Source: a virus. Taken from it: a stretch of DNA of 24,618 nt. The position numbers and the translations under genes were made by a program. The first letter of the stretch is position 1, and each line of letters begins with the position of its first letter. The stretch spans positions 1 through 24,618 of the IMG/VR virus record IMGVR_UViG_3300029267_001041; one strand, written 5' to 3'. Below the pieces are notes generated by a model. That model ran no database searches. It saw only the letters and a list, made by a program, of their open reading frames with translations, and had not been told where the DNA came from. Positions 1 to 6,721 of the stretch are shown one piece after another.

Positions 1-1
1 T

Positions 2-241
2 ATCCCCCATGATTGTGATTTAACGTCAGAGGGAATCGGGCCGTGTCCGGGTTGTGGTAATCCGCTGTCGAATGATAATTATACGTTTATCACCCGAGAG
101 CAGGAAACCACAGCAATTATTGAAGAAACTGACGATTACGAAGGTACTGAATGCCGATACTGCGGTGAACTATTTCCGACTTCAAAGGGTAGAATCATAC
201 ATGAAAAACGATGGTGTAAAAAACGTCCAGATGCCGAGTGA
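2..241 (+). CDS. Zinc-finger protein, C-terminal part (5' end outside window)
   Basis: An open frame enters from the window edge and stops at 239-241, giving about 79 residues. It carries two metal-binding clusters: an N-terminal H-x-C followed by CPGCG, and a C-terminal C-x2-C-x12-H-x4-C finger (CRYCG ... HEKRWC). That spacing is a C2HC/C2H2-like zinc finger. The stretch between is acidic. The remainder of the protein lies upstream, so its job cannot be fixed; in this position (just before the portal) the missing part could be a terminase-region protein or a stand-alone zinc-binding accessory protein, and neither is shown. The next gene starts inside it (overlap 201-241), which suggests translational coupling. 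The frame and metal ligands are seen directly; function is unknown. Confidence 0.7.
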   Translation: MPHDCDLTSEGIGPCPGCGNPLSNDNYTFITREQETTAIIEETDDYEGTECRYCGELFPTSKGRIIHEKRWCKKRPDAE

Positions 242-407
242 AGCTTTCTCCCGGCGCTTGAATAATCTGATAGCTAAATATTCCAAACAGCTGACCAAGG
301 CCCATTTTAAGGGCATGACCGGGCCTGTCAATCTTGAAGTCAATATGACGCAGGGTATGATTAATAATGCTTATTTGATGCCTAAGAGGAAGTTGGAAAT
401 TGAATAA
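201..407 (+). CDS. Small hypothetical phage protein (68 aa)
   Basis: I do not recognise a family. The frame is open further upstream to 54, but that extension lies over the zinc-finger reading frame, so ATG 201 is preferred: an AAGGG-like site lies about 10 nt before it, and the resulting overlap with the upstream gene is typical of this operon. A later ATG at 231 is possible. The product is basic (MKNDGVKN..., YSKQLTKAHFKG, ending PKRKLEIE), with no membrane segment or signal peptide. It is the last gene before the first structured intergenic element and the portal gene, so it belongs to the upstream (packaging-side) transcript. Function not inferred. Confidence 0.6.
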   Translation: MKNDGVKNVQMPSEAFSRRLNNLIAKYSKQLTKAHFKGMTGPVNLEVNMTQGMINNAYLMPKRKLEIE

Positions 408-420
408 ATAACATAAACTC

Positions 421-446
421 GGTTACCCCTTAACCCGGAAACGGGT
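421..446 (+). promoter_or_regulatory. Structured intergenic element, copy A: overlapping alternative hairpins
   Basis: GGTTA (421-425) can pair with TAACC (431-435). The ACC of that arm is also part of ACCCG (433-437), which pairs with CGGGT (442-446) across a GAAA (GNRA) tetraloop. The two hairpins cannot form together. Copies B (3665) and C (7889) keep both pairings with different bases. A terminator follows at once. The pairings are seen; a regulatory role is inferred. Confidence 0.55.
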
Positions 447-453
447 ATTACGC

Positions 454-514
454 GGCCCGATAGAACGTGCAGAGTGCCACCTCCCACTCGTGCAGAGTTT
501 TATCGGGCCTTTTT
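454..514 (+). terminator. Rho-independent terminator before portal gene (copy A)
   Basis: GGCCCGAT (454-461) pairs perfectly with ATCGGGCC (502-509), followed by a run of five T (510-514). The 40-nt interior is unusual: it holds a 10-nt direct repeat CGTGCAGAGT (466-475 and 489-498) and an AGTG/CACT mini-stem. The same GCCCG...CGGGC plus T-run design recurs at 3699 and 7926. The portal start codon follows 17 nt after the T-run, so readthrough or a new start must feed the portal gene. Confidence 0.75.
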
Positions 515-530
515 CGTTTGAGGACGTTGA

Positions 531-2480
531 ATGTTTAAAACTTACAATATTGCGAATTTACCGCCGGACACAGACAAGGAAGCGGTTGGAAAGTTCGGCC
601 AGCTTCTATTCGAAGATGCCCAAAGGGAAAAGGAGCGCCAGGGACTTCCGCACAAGTGGACACACGCATACGCCATGTATCGAGGCGACCACTGGCAAAA
701 AGGCGCGGCCTTTCGCAAGAAAAGCAAGTCAAAGGTTACGGTCAACCTGTTTTTTACCAACGTCATACGAACCGTATCCAACATAACCGCCCGGCGTCCG
801 GTGGCCGAAGTCGTTGACCTTGAATCCGGTGAAGACAATGCGGATATGGCCTTGACCGCCCGTAATCGTAAATGGTGGAAAGAGACCAAACAGCAAGTCA
901 AGCTCAAAGAAACCGCCCTCAAGATGGAAAAGTACGGAATCACCGTCGAGCATCCGGTGTGGATGGGCAAGAAAAACGATTGCGACATTGTTGTCATGGA
1001 TTGTTTTGCCTGTTTCCCGGCACCCGGTAACTGGAAGAATTTTGATGAGGATTGCCCGTATTTTTGCAAAGCGTTTGCCGAAAACTGCGATGTGCTGGAA
1101 AAACGATACGGATTAGATCCGGGAACGATTAAACCTGACGAAGTTTATTCTTCCATGGGAGAGGCCAGGTCCGAGACCCGCCCCGTACCGACAGACACCT
1201 ATCCGGGATCGGTGGCCGCAGCCGGGAATTATACAGATCCAAACATGCACCCGGTTGTGGATGGAAGTACCTATCTTCAGAAAAGAGCTCTTGTCGTAGA
1301 GTTGTGGGTGCGAGATCCCTATACCAAGACAACTACCTCCGAGAATGTAGTGGGCGAGGACCTTGAGGGCAACCCGGTTATTGAGAAAACCACGAAAAAG
1401 AAATACCCGGACGATATCCGGCGAATCCTTTTCACCAATCAAGGGCAATTGGTTTTAGAGGACACGCCTAATCCAAATATAAACTGGGCACTACCGATGG
1501 ACCGGGTAAAAGAAACTCACGCATGGGGGAGATTCCCTTTCTATAAAGTCAATTCGTACCTTGATACCACATCGCCATGGGGATTCAGTGCACTCGATCA
1601 AGTGGGAGATCTCAATAAAAAGGTTGATGAAATCATGTCGCGTCTTTTGGCATGGGTTATGCGGGTCATGTTTCCGCCGCTGATCGTGGCAAAAGAGACC
1701 GGATTGACAAAAGCCATGATCAACTCTGATCCGAACCGGGTCTATATGGTTGAAAAGGTGGCGCATGTCAACGGTATTCGATTTGAGCCGGTACCGAATC
1801 TGCCGAGCAACTTCATTGAGATATTGAACCTCGTTTTAACATTCTTTGACCGTATTTACCAGATTGAAGACGCTGATCGCGGTGTAGGCCCCAGGGGAGT
1901 CGTTGCCGCTTCCGCTATTGTCGCCCTTCAGGAGCGAAACGCCGTACTGATTCAAGAGAAGATTATCGCCGTTGACGGTTTGGTGGAGAACAGGGGCAAG
2001 TGGAAAATCTCAATGGATCAGAACTTTGGATTCATTAAGGAACCGATTGAGGTTGACGGTGACCGAATGGATTTCCGGGGAACTGATCTTGTAGGCCGAA
2101 AGTTTAACTTTGTGGTTGAATCCGGGTCCACCATGCCGAGGACATCATTACAGGTCGAAGAACAGGCCAAGGATCTTTATGATAAAGGCGCAATTGACAG
2201 GCAAGCCCTTCTTGAAGCGTTGAACTTCCCGAACTGGAAGAAGATTATCGAACGTGCCGGCGAGGGCCAGGTTGACCAGGCATTGCAGATTCTAATCGCT
2301 GCGGGTCTGGATGAAGAAACGGCATATGCTTTGAAACAATATGTCATGCAGCCGGATCAAGGCCCGGGTGGGTCAAAAGAAAAATCCGGTGTTGAGTCTG
2401 TTGGGAAACCCAAAGGCATACAGGGGAAAACGCCTCCGGCGGGTGTTAGGCAGAATCCGGCGGTGGGGAAAGGGGTATAG
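531..2480 (+). CDS. Portal protein
   Basis: 649 residues, the expected size for a podovirus-type portal. The portal forms the dodecameric ring at one capsid vertex through which DNA is packaged and ejected, and docks the terminase and the head-tail adaptor. Characteristic stretches are YRGDHWQKG near the N-terminus; the WGFSALDQVGDLNKKVDEI core and following long helix at about residues 345-365; the region with the DADRGVGPRG turn and ASAIVALQERN helix (about 450-475); and a flexible Gly/Lys/Pro-rich tail. ATG 531 has GAGG 8 nt upstream. It sits immediately after intergenic element A and abuts the zinc protein at 2481 without a gap. Identity rests on recognised sequence pattern, size and the following scaffold/coat/adaptor order; no search was run. 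Confidence 0.87.
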   Translation: MFKTYNIANLPPDTDKEAVGKFGQLLFEDAQREKERQGLPHKWTHAYAMYRGDHWQKGAAFRKKSKSKVTVNLFFTNVIRTVSNITARRPVAEVVDLESGEDNADMALTARNRKWWKETKQQVKLKETALKMEKYGITVEHPVWMGKKNDCDIVVMDCFACFPAPGNWKNFDEDCPYFCKAFAENCDVLEKRYGLDPGTIKPDEVYSSMGEARSETRPVPTDTYPGSVAAAGNYTDPNMHPVVDGSTYLQKRALVVELWVRDPYTKTTTSENVVGEDLEGNPVIEKTTKKKYPDDIRRILFTNQGQLVLEDTPNPNINWALPMDRVKETHAWGRFPFYKVNSYLDTTSPWGFSALDQVGDLNKKVDEIMSRLLAWVMRVMFPPLIVAKETGLTKAMINSDPNRVYMVEKVAHVNGIRFEPVPNLPSNFIEILNLVLTFFDRIYQIEDADRGVGPRGVVAASAIVALQERNAVLIQEKIIAVDGLVENRGKWKISMDQNFGFIKEPIEVDGDRMDFRGTDLVGRKFNFVVESGSTMPRTSLQVEEQAKDLYDKGAIDRQALLEALNFPNWKKIIERAGEGQVDQALQILIAAGLDEETAYALKQYVMQPDQGPGGSKEKSGVESVGKPKGIQGKTPPAGVRQNPAVGKGV

Positions 2481-2738
2481 ATGAGACAAGCAAAAATTCA
2501 ATATAAATGTCGTAATTGTGGCGCTGTTTTTGAAGATGATCTTTTTGTAACTGAAGAAATGGCCAATATTGTTTTGGCGGCTATTGTAGAGCTGAAACAA
2601 TTACCGACAGTGGGCTGCACAACACCGCCTTATTTTCCTTCAATATACTCCATTCATGTGTGCAAGGAAACAGATGATGAAGTTCAAAAGGGTATTGCGG
2701 AAGTAATAGGCTATAGAATCCAAAAGGAAGGAGTATAA
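2481..2738 (+). CDS. Small zinc-binding protein (85 aa)
   Basis: A small protein starting right after the portal stop codon, with AAAGGGG as its ribosome site inside the end of the portal gene. It has an N-terminal CRNCG knuckle (C10, C13) and further possible ligands C46, H59 and C61, so it can bind one zinc ion. The middle (residues 25-40) is a predicted helix. There is no DNA-binding helix-turn-helix and no membrane segment. Its neighbour at 2740 is another zinc-ribbon protein, so the two may act together or in succession near the portal, for example as assembly or packaging accessories. That role is inference only; no family was recognised. Confidence 0.75.
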   Translation: MRQAKIQYKCRNCGAVFEDDLFVTEEMANIVLAAIVELKQLPTVGCTTPPYFPSIYSIHVCKETDDEVQKGIAEVIGYRIQKEGV

Positions 2739-2739
2739 A

Positions 2740-3036
2740 TTGCCTATTTATGAATACGAGTGTCAAGCCTGCGGAAACATCGACGAGCTAATCGAAATAA
2801 AATACAACAGCTCAAAGTTTAAGAAATGCTCCGAGTGCGGTGGCCGGTCAAAACGGATTATCTCCGCCGGTGCTATTCATACGGATACCCCGAGCTGGAT
2901 CAATGATGAACTCAGAGGGAGTATCCAGGGTGATGATGAGCGACCGATTGTGAACCGTAAGGATCTGGCCGAGGTTGTGGCCAAGAAAAAGATCGAGCCC
3001 ATTGAAAAAGGACATCGAAATCTAAGGATGATATAA
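2740..3036 (+). CDS. FmdB-like zinc-ribbon protein (TTG start)
   Basis: 98 residues. The first 40 are the small FmdB-type zinc ribbon: MPIYEYEC, C8-x2-C11 and C30-x2-C33 with glycines after each pair, ending in KRIISAG. The C-terminal 55 residues are charged and not part of that family. The start is TTG at 2740: the family's invariant MPIYEY begins exactly there, and a strong AGGAAGGAG site lies about 6 nt upstream, with no ATG in frame that keeps the ribbon. FmdB-like ribbons are common next to phage portal genes, but their function there is unproven; transcriptional or assembly roles have only been guessed. It overlaps the next gene by one base (TAATG). Confidence 0.85.
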   Translation: MPIYEYECQACGNIDELIEIKYNSSKFKKCSECGGRSKRIISAGAIHTDTPSWINDELRGSIQGDDERPIVNRKDLAEVVAKKKIEPIEKGHRNLRMI

Positions 3037-3242
3037 TGGGATTACTTGACAGAGCGAGAAAGAAGATAAGCAAAACCGTCGAGAATTTACGACCAATGAA
3101 ACGGTTGTCCGAGGGTTTGGGCGGTGGACCGTCGAATAAACCCAAGGTGACGCCGGCCAGTAAGCGCAAAAAGGTTAAGCCTAAAGGTGAAGGTACTATT
3201 TTCAGAGGGAAAGACGGAAAGCTTTATCGCCGCGCCGAATAA
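3036..3242 (+). CDS. Small basic hypothetical protein (68 aa)
   Basis: The start codon shares one base with the preceding stop (TAATG), so translation is probably coupled. The product is strongly basic and low in complexity: MGLLDRARKK at the start, a GLGGGPSNKP loop, then KRKKVKPKG, ending with FRGKDGKLYRRAE. Such a charge pattern fits nucleic-acid or capsid-interior contact, but no domain was recognised. No cysteines, membrane segment or signal peptide. It closes the portal-zinc ribbon cluster before a 50-nt gap. Confidence 0.7.
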   Translation: MGLLDRARKKISKTVENLRPMKRLSEGLGGGPSNKPKVTPASKRKKVKPKGEGTIFRGKDGKLYRRAE

Positions 3243-3258
3243 CAGATTTTTTAGAAGG

Positions 3259-3642
3259 AAACAGACAGGCAGTAGATAGAAAGGAGATAGACATGATAGT
3301 AAAGGTAGAAAGGTATTCAGGAAGAGAGGAATATATTATGATTGACAATATTAAAGAGGTTCACAAGTCTAACGGATTTGACAATGCCGAACCTTTAAGG
3401 GCGACAGACATTTTAATTCAGGATTGTGGCGAACAGGTATCAAACGTAGTTGGGGGCGCAACCTGTATGGAGGCATGCAAAATGCGCTTGAACTGCGTCA
3501 AGAATGACGGTTCAGAGATTGATATAATTTTTGATACAGTTGCTTATATTCTTAACGATAACGGTAAGACCATAGAGCGTGTTTTGGCGAATCAAAGAAG
3601 TGTAATGTGCTCAAACGAATAGAATAAACCTACTGTCTGTTT
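3259..3642. repeat. Imperfect inverted repeat flanking the gene at 3293
   Basis: AAACAGACAGGCAGTAG (3259-3275) is matched on the other side of the gene by CTACTGTCTGTTT (3630-3642), its reverse complement except for a two-base gap (GC). The two arms lie 17 nt before the start codon and 7 nt after the stop codon. They could pair in the mRNA, or be the scar of an inserted unit. Arms are seen; meaning is inferred. Confidence 0.5.
3293..3622 (+). CDS. Hypothetical cysteine-containing protein (109 aa)
   Basis: Not recognised. ATG 3293 has a near-ideal AAAGGAG site 8 nt upstream; an internal ATG at 3338 (Met16) is a less likely start. The N-terminal 25 residues look like a beta hairpin (MIVKVERYSGREEY...). 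The middle has four cysteines, C45, C58, C62 and C68, a spacing that could bind a metal or form disulfides. The last third (IDIIFDTVAYILNDNGKTIE) reads as two beta strands with a turn. The gene stands apart from its neighbours by 50 nt upstream and more than 200 nt downstream and is bracketed by an inverted repeat, so it may be an accessory (moron-like) gene. Function unknown. Confidence 0.7.
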   Translation: MIVKVERYSGREEYIMIDNIKEVHKSNGFDNAEPLRATDILIQDCGEQVSNVVGGATCMEACKMRLNCVKNDGSEIDIIFDTVAYILNDNGKTIERVLANQRSVMCSNE

Positions 3643-3664
3643 GTTTTTTAAGGTTTAACATAAC

Positions 3665-3690
3665 GGATACTTTTTAATCCCGAGAGGGAT
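3665..3690 (+). promoter_or_regulatory. Structured intergenic element, copy B: overlapping alternative hairpins
   Basis: GGAT (3665-3668) can pair with ATCC (3677-3680) across an ACTTTTTA loop. The same ATCCC (3677-3681) can instead pair with GGGAT (3686-3690) across a GAGA (GNRA) tetraloop. Compared with copy A the paired bases change from GGTT/AACC/GGGT to GGAT/ATCC/GGAT, keeping both helices. It is joined by an AAAC linker to the terminator at 3699. Pairings are seen; regulation is inferred. Confidence 0.6.
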
Positions 3691-3698
3691 ATTAAACA

Positions 3699-3750
3699 GC
3701 CCGGATGGAATGGATAATGCGAAGGCACCCATTTTATACCGGGCTTTTTT
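3699..3750 (+). terminator. Rho-independent terminator before scaffold gene (copy B)
   Basis: GCCCGG (3699-3704) pairs with CCGGGC (3739-3744), followed by six T. An inner AATGG/CCATT helix and a TGC/GCA tip extend the stem. It ends the transcript from the portal cluster and the orphan gene, and is followed by about 80 nt of leader before the scaffold gene. Confidence 0.78.
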
Positions 3751-3786
3751 ATTAACACTTAACGAAGGGGTAGCTTGAAATACAGT

Positions 3787-3814
3787 CCCTAACCACAGGG
3801 TAGCCGTATAACGG
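3787..3814 (+). other. Two small hairpins in the scaffold-gene leader
   Basis: CCCT (3787-3790) pairs with AGGG (3797-3800), and CCGT (3804-3807) pairs with ACGG (3811-3814) across a 3-base loop. GGGTAGC occurs twice nearby (about 3769 and 3798) and again in the hairpin at 5645. These could shape the leader of the scaffold mRNA; short stems like these also occur by chance. Confidence 0.3.
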
Positions 3815-3833
3815 TCCTGAAAGAGAGGCAAAG

Positions 3834-4622
3834 ATGCCAGGAACCAAAGACGACGAAGGAACGAAAAAGGTTGCTCCCGTTGACGAACCCAATAACAAGG
3901 ATGCCCCGGCAAAGCCGGACAAGCAACCTGATGAGGGTAAGAAAAAGGAAGAGCAAACCTTTGGTCAATTCAAAACTGCTGAAGAGCTTGCAAAAGGCTA
4001 TTCCGATCTTGAGAAGAAGTTCGGAACTCAGGGCAAGGAGTTAGGGACCCTGAGAAATGAAGTCGCTCAACACCGTGCGGCCTTGGCCGAGAGGGACAAA
4101 GCCGACAAGCAGAAACAGGAACCGATCACCGATTATGACGCAAAGCTCAATGAGATTTACGAAAAATTGGAGGTCGGGGATATTTCAGTCACGGAAGCGG
4201 TGAAACAGTCCAATGCGTTGACCGCCGAAATGACCATGGCGAAAGCCGTTGCCGAGTCCAACAAGCGCACACAGGAGATTCTAATCGACAAGGACGCTGA
4301 AACCGCCGAATCAGAGTGGCACAGAGACCATCCGGACTATGCCGAGGTTGTGGCCTCCGGGGTATTACAGCCCTATATCGACAAGAATCCTATCCTGGTC
4401 GATGAGACCGTTGCCTATTTTCAGTACAAGGCCGATCAGCGCTTTGAAGAGGGCAAGGCCGAAGCCGAAAGAATTGCCAAGGGAGCCGATATCGCGGACA
4501 CCGTTGTCAAAGAACCTGGGGGTTTAGCACCAAGAACACCAACTAGGCAAGAACCCCTGTCCGAAGACAAAATGCTTGCAGCGCAAATGGAAACGCTGAA
4601 GAAAATGAGGGGTCAGGCTTAG
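3834..4622 (+). CDS. Probable capsid scaffolding protein
   Basis: 262 residues directly before the major capsid gene, the usual place for scaffold. The first 40 residues are disordered and Lys/Asp/Pro-rich. The FGQFKTAEELAKGYSDLEKK segment (about 43-62) and the following heptad-rich helix with GKELGTLRNEV are typical of phage scaffold proteins, which guide coat assembly from inside the procapsid and then leave. More helices follow (residues 95-150 and 185-220), and the C-terminus is a short charged helix (DKMLAAQMETLKKMRGQA), the part that usually contacts coat protein. ATG 3834 has GAGAGG about 5 nt upstream. No protease motif is visible. An alternative is a head-maturation accessory, but position and composition favour scaffold. 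Confidence 0.78.
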   Translation: MPGTKDDEGTKKVAPVDEPNNKDAPAKPDKQPDEGKKKEEQTFGQFKTAEELAKGYSDLEKKFGTQGKELGTLRNEVAQHRAALAERDKADKQKQEPITDYDAKLNEIYEKLEVGDISVTEAVKQSNALTAEMTMAKAVAESNKRTQEILIDKDAETAESEWHRDHPDYAEVVASGVLQPYIDKNPILVDETVAYFQYKADQRFEEGKAEAERIAKGADIADTVVKEPGGLAPRTPTRQEPLSEDKMLAAQMETLKKMRGQA

Positions 4623-4624
4623 TT

Positions 4625-4638
4625 CTCACTATAGGAGA
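4625..4638 (+). promoter_or_regulatory. T7-promoter-core-like sequence overlapping the coat-gene ribosome site
   Basis: CTCACTATAGG followed by AGA lies 9 nt before the coat ATG. It matches the core of the T7 RNA polymerase promoter from -9 to +2, but the upstream recognition part (-17 to -10) matches poorly. The AGGAGA is also the ribosome site, so part of the match is explained by that. Probably chance unless copies recur elsewhere in the genome. Confidence 0.15.
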
Positions 4639-4646
4639 ATTTAACG

Positions 4647-5615
4647 ATGGCACTTACATTAGATGAACTTAACGCGACAACTTTAGACTATTGGGAAAGA
4701 ACGACTACTGATATTTACTTTCTCGATAACGTACTGCTTTGGAAACTGCTAGGAAATGGCAACCTCGACAACGAGCTTGTCAAGGCCCATGAAACCGTTG
4801 ACGGCGGTATGATGATTCGAGTTCCGCTCGAATACGCAGAATCCAACAGCGGATCTTATGGAAACGTCACAAGGATTGACCAGGGGAAGGTTGACCTTGC
4901 CAATGCCGCTCGGTTCAGATGGGCGGGGTATTTTTCAAGTAACACCATTGACCTTAACGACAAAATCAAGAATGCCGGTGATGCCGCAATGATCAACCTG
5001 GCCAACCTGAAGATTAAAAATATCCAGAAAACCATCCGGAAAAAGATGGGGACGGATATTTACGCTTCTGCAGCGGATAGTTATTCATTCCTCGGCCTGG
5101 GAAACCTGTTTAGCACGGTAACGGCAACCGCATACGGTTCAATCGCAGAGGATGATATGGCCGATTGGAAGGCGAATCTTATTGATACCGCCGAGGCAAT
5201 CAACTTCAAGAACCTTCAGAAGTGCCGTCGAACCCCGAATATCGGCCAGAACGATAAGGATAAGCCGAACCTGTATATCACCACGGATCTTTTGAAGGAC
5301 GGTTTTGAAAGAACCCTTCAGGTCCAGGCGCGGTATAAAGATGTGGATATGGCCGATGCTGGATTTGAGAATGTTCTTTTCAAGGGTCAGCCGGTTGTGG
5401 CCGATGATCGCCAGACCGCTGGGTACTGCGATTGCTTGAATACTCGATATCTGAGGCTTCGAGCGCACAGTATGTATAACTTTACGCCTCCGGTGTGGAA
5501 AGCCAACAACGATCAGCCCGATGTGTGGACGGCGGATCAGCGGTTCATGGGGCAGTTGACCACGAACCACAGAAAGGCCCATGTACGGCACACGAATTTT
5601 GATGAGCCTGCGTAA
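4647..5615 (+). CDS. Probable major capsid protein
   Basis: 322 residues, in the size range of HK97-fold coat proteins, directly after the scaffold gene and with a strong AGGAG ribosome site. The N-terminus (ALTLDELNATTLDYW, LWKLLGNGNLDNELV) is followed by a region with the alternating pattern of an HK97 P-domain/E-loop (VDGGMMIRVPLEYAESNSGSYG, then the FRWAGYFSSNTID strand). A long spine-like helix spans about residues 108-135 (AAMINLANLKIKNIQKTIRKK). The A-domain-like C-terminal half contains NLYITTDLLKDGFERTLQVQ, QPVVADDRQ and a C-terminal beta region ending in FMGQLTTNHRKAHVRHTNFDEPA. There is no N-terminal delta domain, consistent with separate scaffold. The identification is from position, size and pattern; mass spectrometry of virions would settle it. 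Confidence 0.82.
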   Translation: MALTLDELNATTLDYWERTTTDIYFLDNVLLWKLLGNGNLDNELVKAHETVDGGMMIRVPLEYAESNSGSYGNVTRIDQGKVDLANAARFRWAGYFSSNTIDLNDKIKNAGDAAMINLANLKIKNIQKTIRKKMGTDIYASAADSYSFLGLGNLFSTVTATAYGSIAEDDMADWKANLIDTAEAINFKNLQKCRRTPNIGQNDKDKPNLYITTDLLKDGFERTLQVQARYKDVDMADAGFENVLFKGQPVVADDRQTAGYCDCLNTRYLRLRAHSMYNFTPPVWKANNDQPDVWTADQRFMGQLTTNHRKAHVRHTNFDEPA

Positions 5616-5639
5616 GGTTGTGTAAGGTTTGAATAACTC

Positions 5640-5669
5640 CGACTGGGTAGCGCAACTGTTACCCAGTCG
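5640..5669 (+). other. Strong stem-loop between coat gene and next gene
   Basis: CGACTGGGTA (5640-5649) pairs perfectly with TACCCAGTCG (5660-5669) across a 10-base loop. No T-run follows, so it is not a standard terminator. A processing or mRNA-stabilising hairpin after the highly expressed coat gene is the simplest reading. Confidence 0.6.
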
Positions 5670-5699
5670 TAAATAACCATTATTATAAGGAGAACCAAC

Positions 5700-6059
5700 A
5701 TGGATGAAGACATCAGATTTCCAGTACATCTTTTAGGCGTTGCCGGAGTTGAAACGCTACCCTTCATATGCCCGTACAGATGCACGGTACGGGACTTGAT
5801 CGGGGTTGTTGACGCTGATCCCGGCGACGACGAAACCGTAACGCTTACCAATAACACTCAATCCGTGACCTTGGGAGTATTGCTTTTTGGCAATGATATT
5901 GCGGCCAACACAGCGCATGTATCATGGACGCCGGACGCCACAAACGGGAATACAGTTTGTGAAGAGGGCGACATTCTCTTGTTTACGACTTCGGATTGTG
6001 CGGCCATTGCGGTATTCAACATGATCCTCGAACTTGATCCAAAGTGTAGAGTGCCCTGA
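5700..6059 (+). CDS. Small beta-rich virion protein, possible capsid decoration protein
   Basis: 119 residues with an AAGGAGAA site before ATG 5700, in the slot after the coat gene where decoration or head-completion proteins often lie. The sequence alternates hydrophobic strands with Gly/Asp/Asn turns (LLGVAGVETLPFICPYRCTV; DETVTLTNNTQSVTLGVLLF; GDILLFTTSDCAAIAVFNMI), which looks like a small beta sandwich. Five cysteines (FICPYRC, VCEEG, DCAA, KCRVP) are more than usual for a capsid protein of this size. There is no signal peptide. The stop codon shares a base with the adaptor start (TGATG). The decoration role is inference from position and strand pattern, not from a recognised family. Confidence 0.6.
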   Translation: MDEDIRFPVHLLGVAGVETLPFICPYRCTVRDLIGVVDADPGDDETVTLTNNTQSVTLGVLLFGNDIAANTAHVSWTPDATNGNTVCEEGDILLFTTSDCAAIAVFNMILELDPKCRVP

Positions 6060-6721
6060 TGAAAAGCCGTGAATTAATAGAACGTGTCAAGGAAAAGATC
6101 CACGATGCGTCCTTTACGCCCAAGAGGATTCTTGACAAGCTCAACAAAGGCGTCGGGAGGATCGCCAACCTGGTTGATCTTCCCGACCTTAAATCGTCTG
6201 ACACGGTTGAAACGAGTACAGACCCGTATGTTTCCCTGCCGTCTGATGAGGGTAATGTCTTCCACAAGAAAGACAAAAGCCTTTTCTTTGTTTCGAGCGC
6301 CAGCCAAGACAATGAGGTTTACATCGAAGAATCGTGGATCAAATTCTTGGGCAAGTGGCCGACCCTCGATGATGCGGGAGACGTTCAACAGGTGTGCGTT
6401 CGCGCAAGCCGGTTGTATTTTCAGCCGATCCCGTCGGATGCGGACACGTTGACGCTTCATTTTTTCAGGCGCCCGGTGGCCATGACCGCCAATTCAGACG
6501 ATGAGCCGGACGGTATTCCAGAAGACTTACAGGAAGACCTTTTGGTTAATTTCGCCTGTTGGGATATTTTTTCGGAGAAAGAAGACGAAGACGGAAAGAC
6601 CCCTGAAACGGATAAATACCAAAGGTTGTTTGCCCAGGCGCTTGCCGAACTGAAGATGTTTGTAGGTCCGAGAGATGCCAAACCGGATTATTACGATTAT
6701 AACGAAGAGGATTTTATATGA
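6059..6721 (+). CDS. Head-tail adaptor (connector) protein
   Basis: 220 residues. It binds under the portal ring and seals the packaged head for tail attachment. The N-terminus is helical (SRELIERVKEKIHD, then a helix leading to LPDLKSSDTV). A central beta region (YVSLPSDEGNVFHKKDKSLFF ... VRASRLYFQPIPSDADTLTL) is followed by the FFRRPVAMTANSDDEPDGIP stretch and a C-terminal helix pair (EDLQEDLLVNFACWDIF). This 'strand - RxP - IP - helix' order is typical of podovirus adaptor proteins of the SU10/P22-gp4 functional class. It begins on the last base of the preceding stop and overlaps the next gene by four bases (ATGA). The acidic tyrosine-rich tail (YYDYNEEDFI) is notable. Confidence 0.72.
   Translation: MKSRELIERVKEKIHDASFTPKRILDKLNKGVGRIANLVDLPDLKSSDTVETSTDPYVSLPSDEGNVFHKKDKSLFFVSSASQDNEVYIEESWIKFLGKWPTLDDAGDVQQVCVRASRLYFQPIPSDADTLTLHFFRRPVAMTANSDDEPDGIPEDLQEDLLVNFACWDIFSEKEDEDGKTPETDKYQRLFAQALAELKMFVGPRDAKPDYYDYNEEDFI

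Noticed and set aside
54-200. Upstream extension of the gene at 201
   Set aside because: This part overlaps the zinc-finger frame, where the metal ligands show that the other frame is the real one; ATG 201 has a better ribosome site.
542-1069. 175-residue minus-strand open frame within the portal gene
   Set aside because: Antisense shadow of the portal; Ser/Leu-rich nonsense composition and no start signal.
6084-6452. 122-residue + strand open frame inside the adaptor gene
   Set aside because: Out-of-frame shadow with Arg/Ser-rich random composition; the adaptor frame has a recognisable protein pattern.
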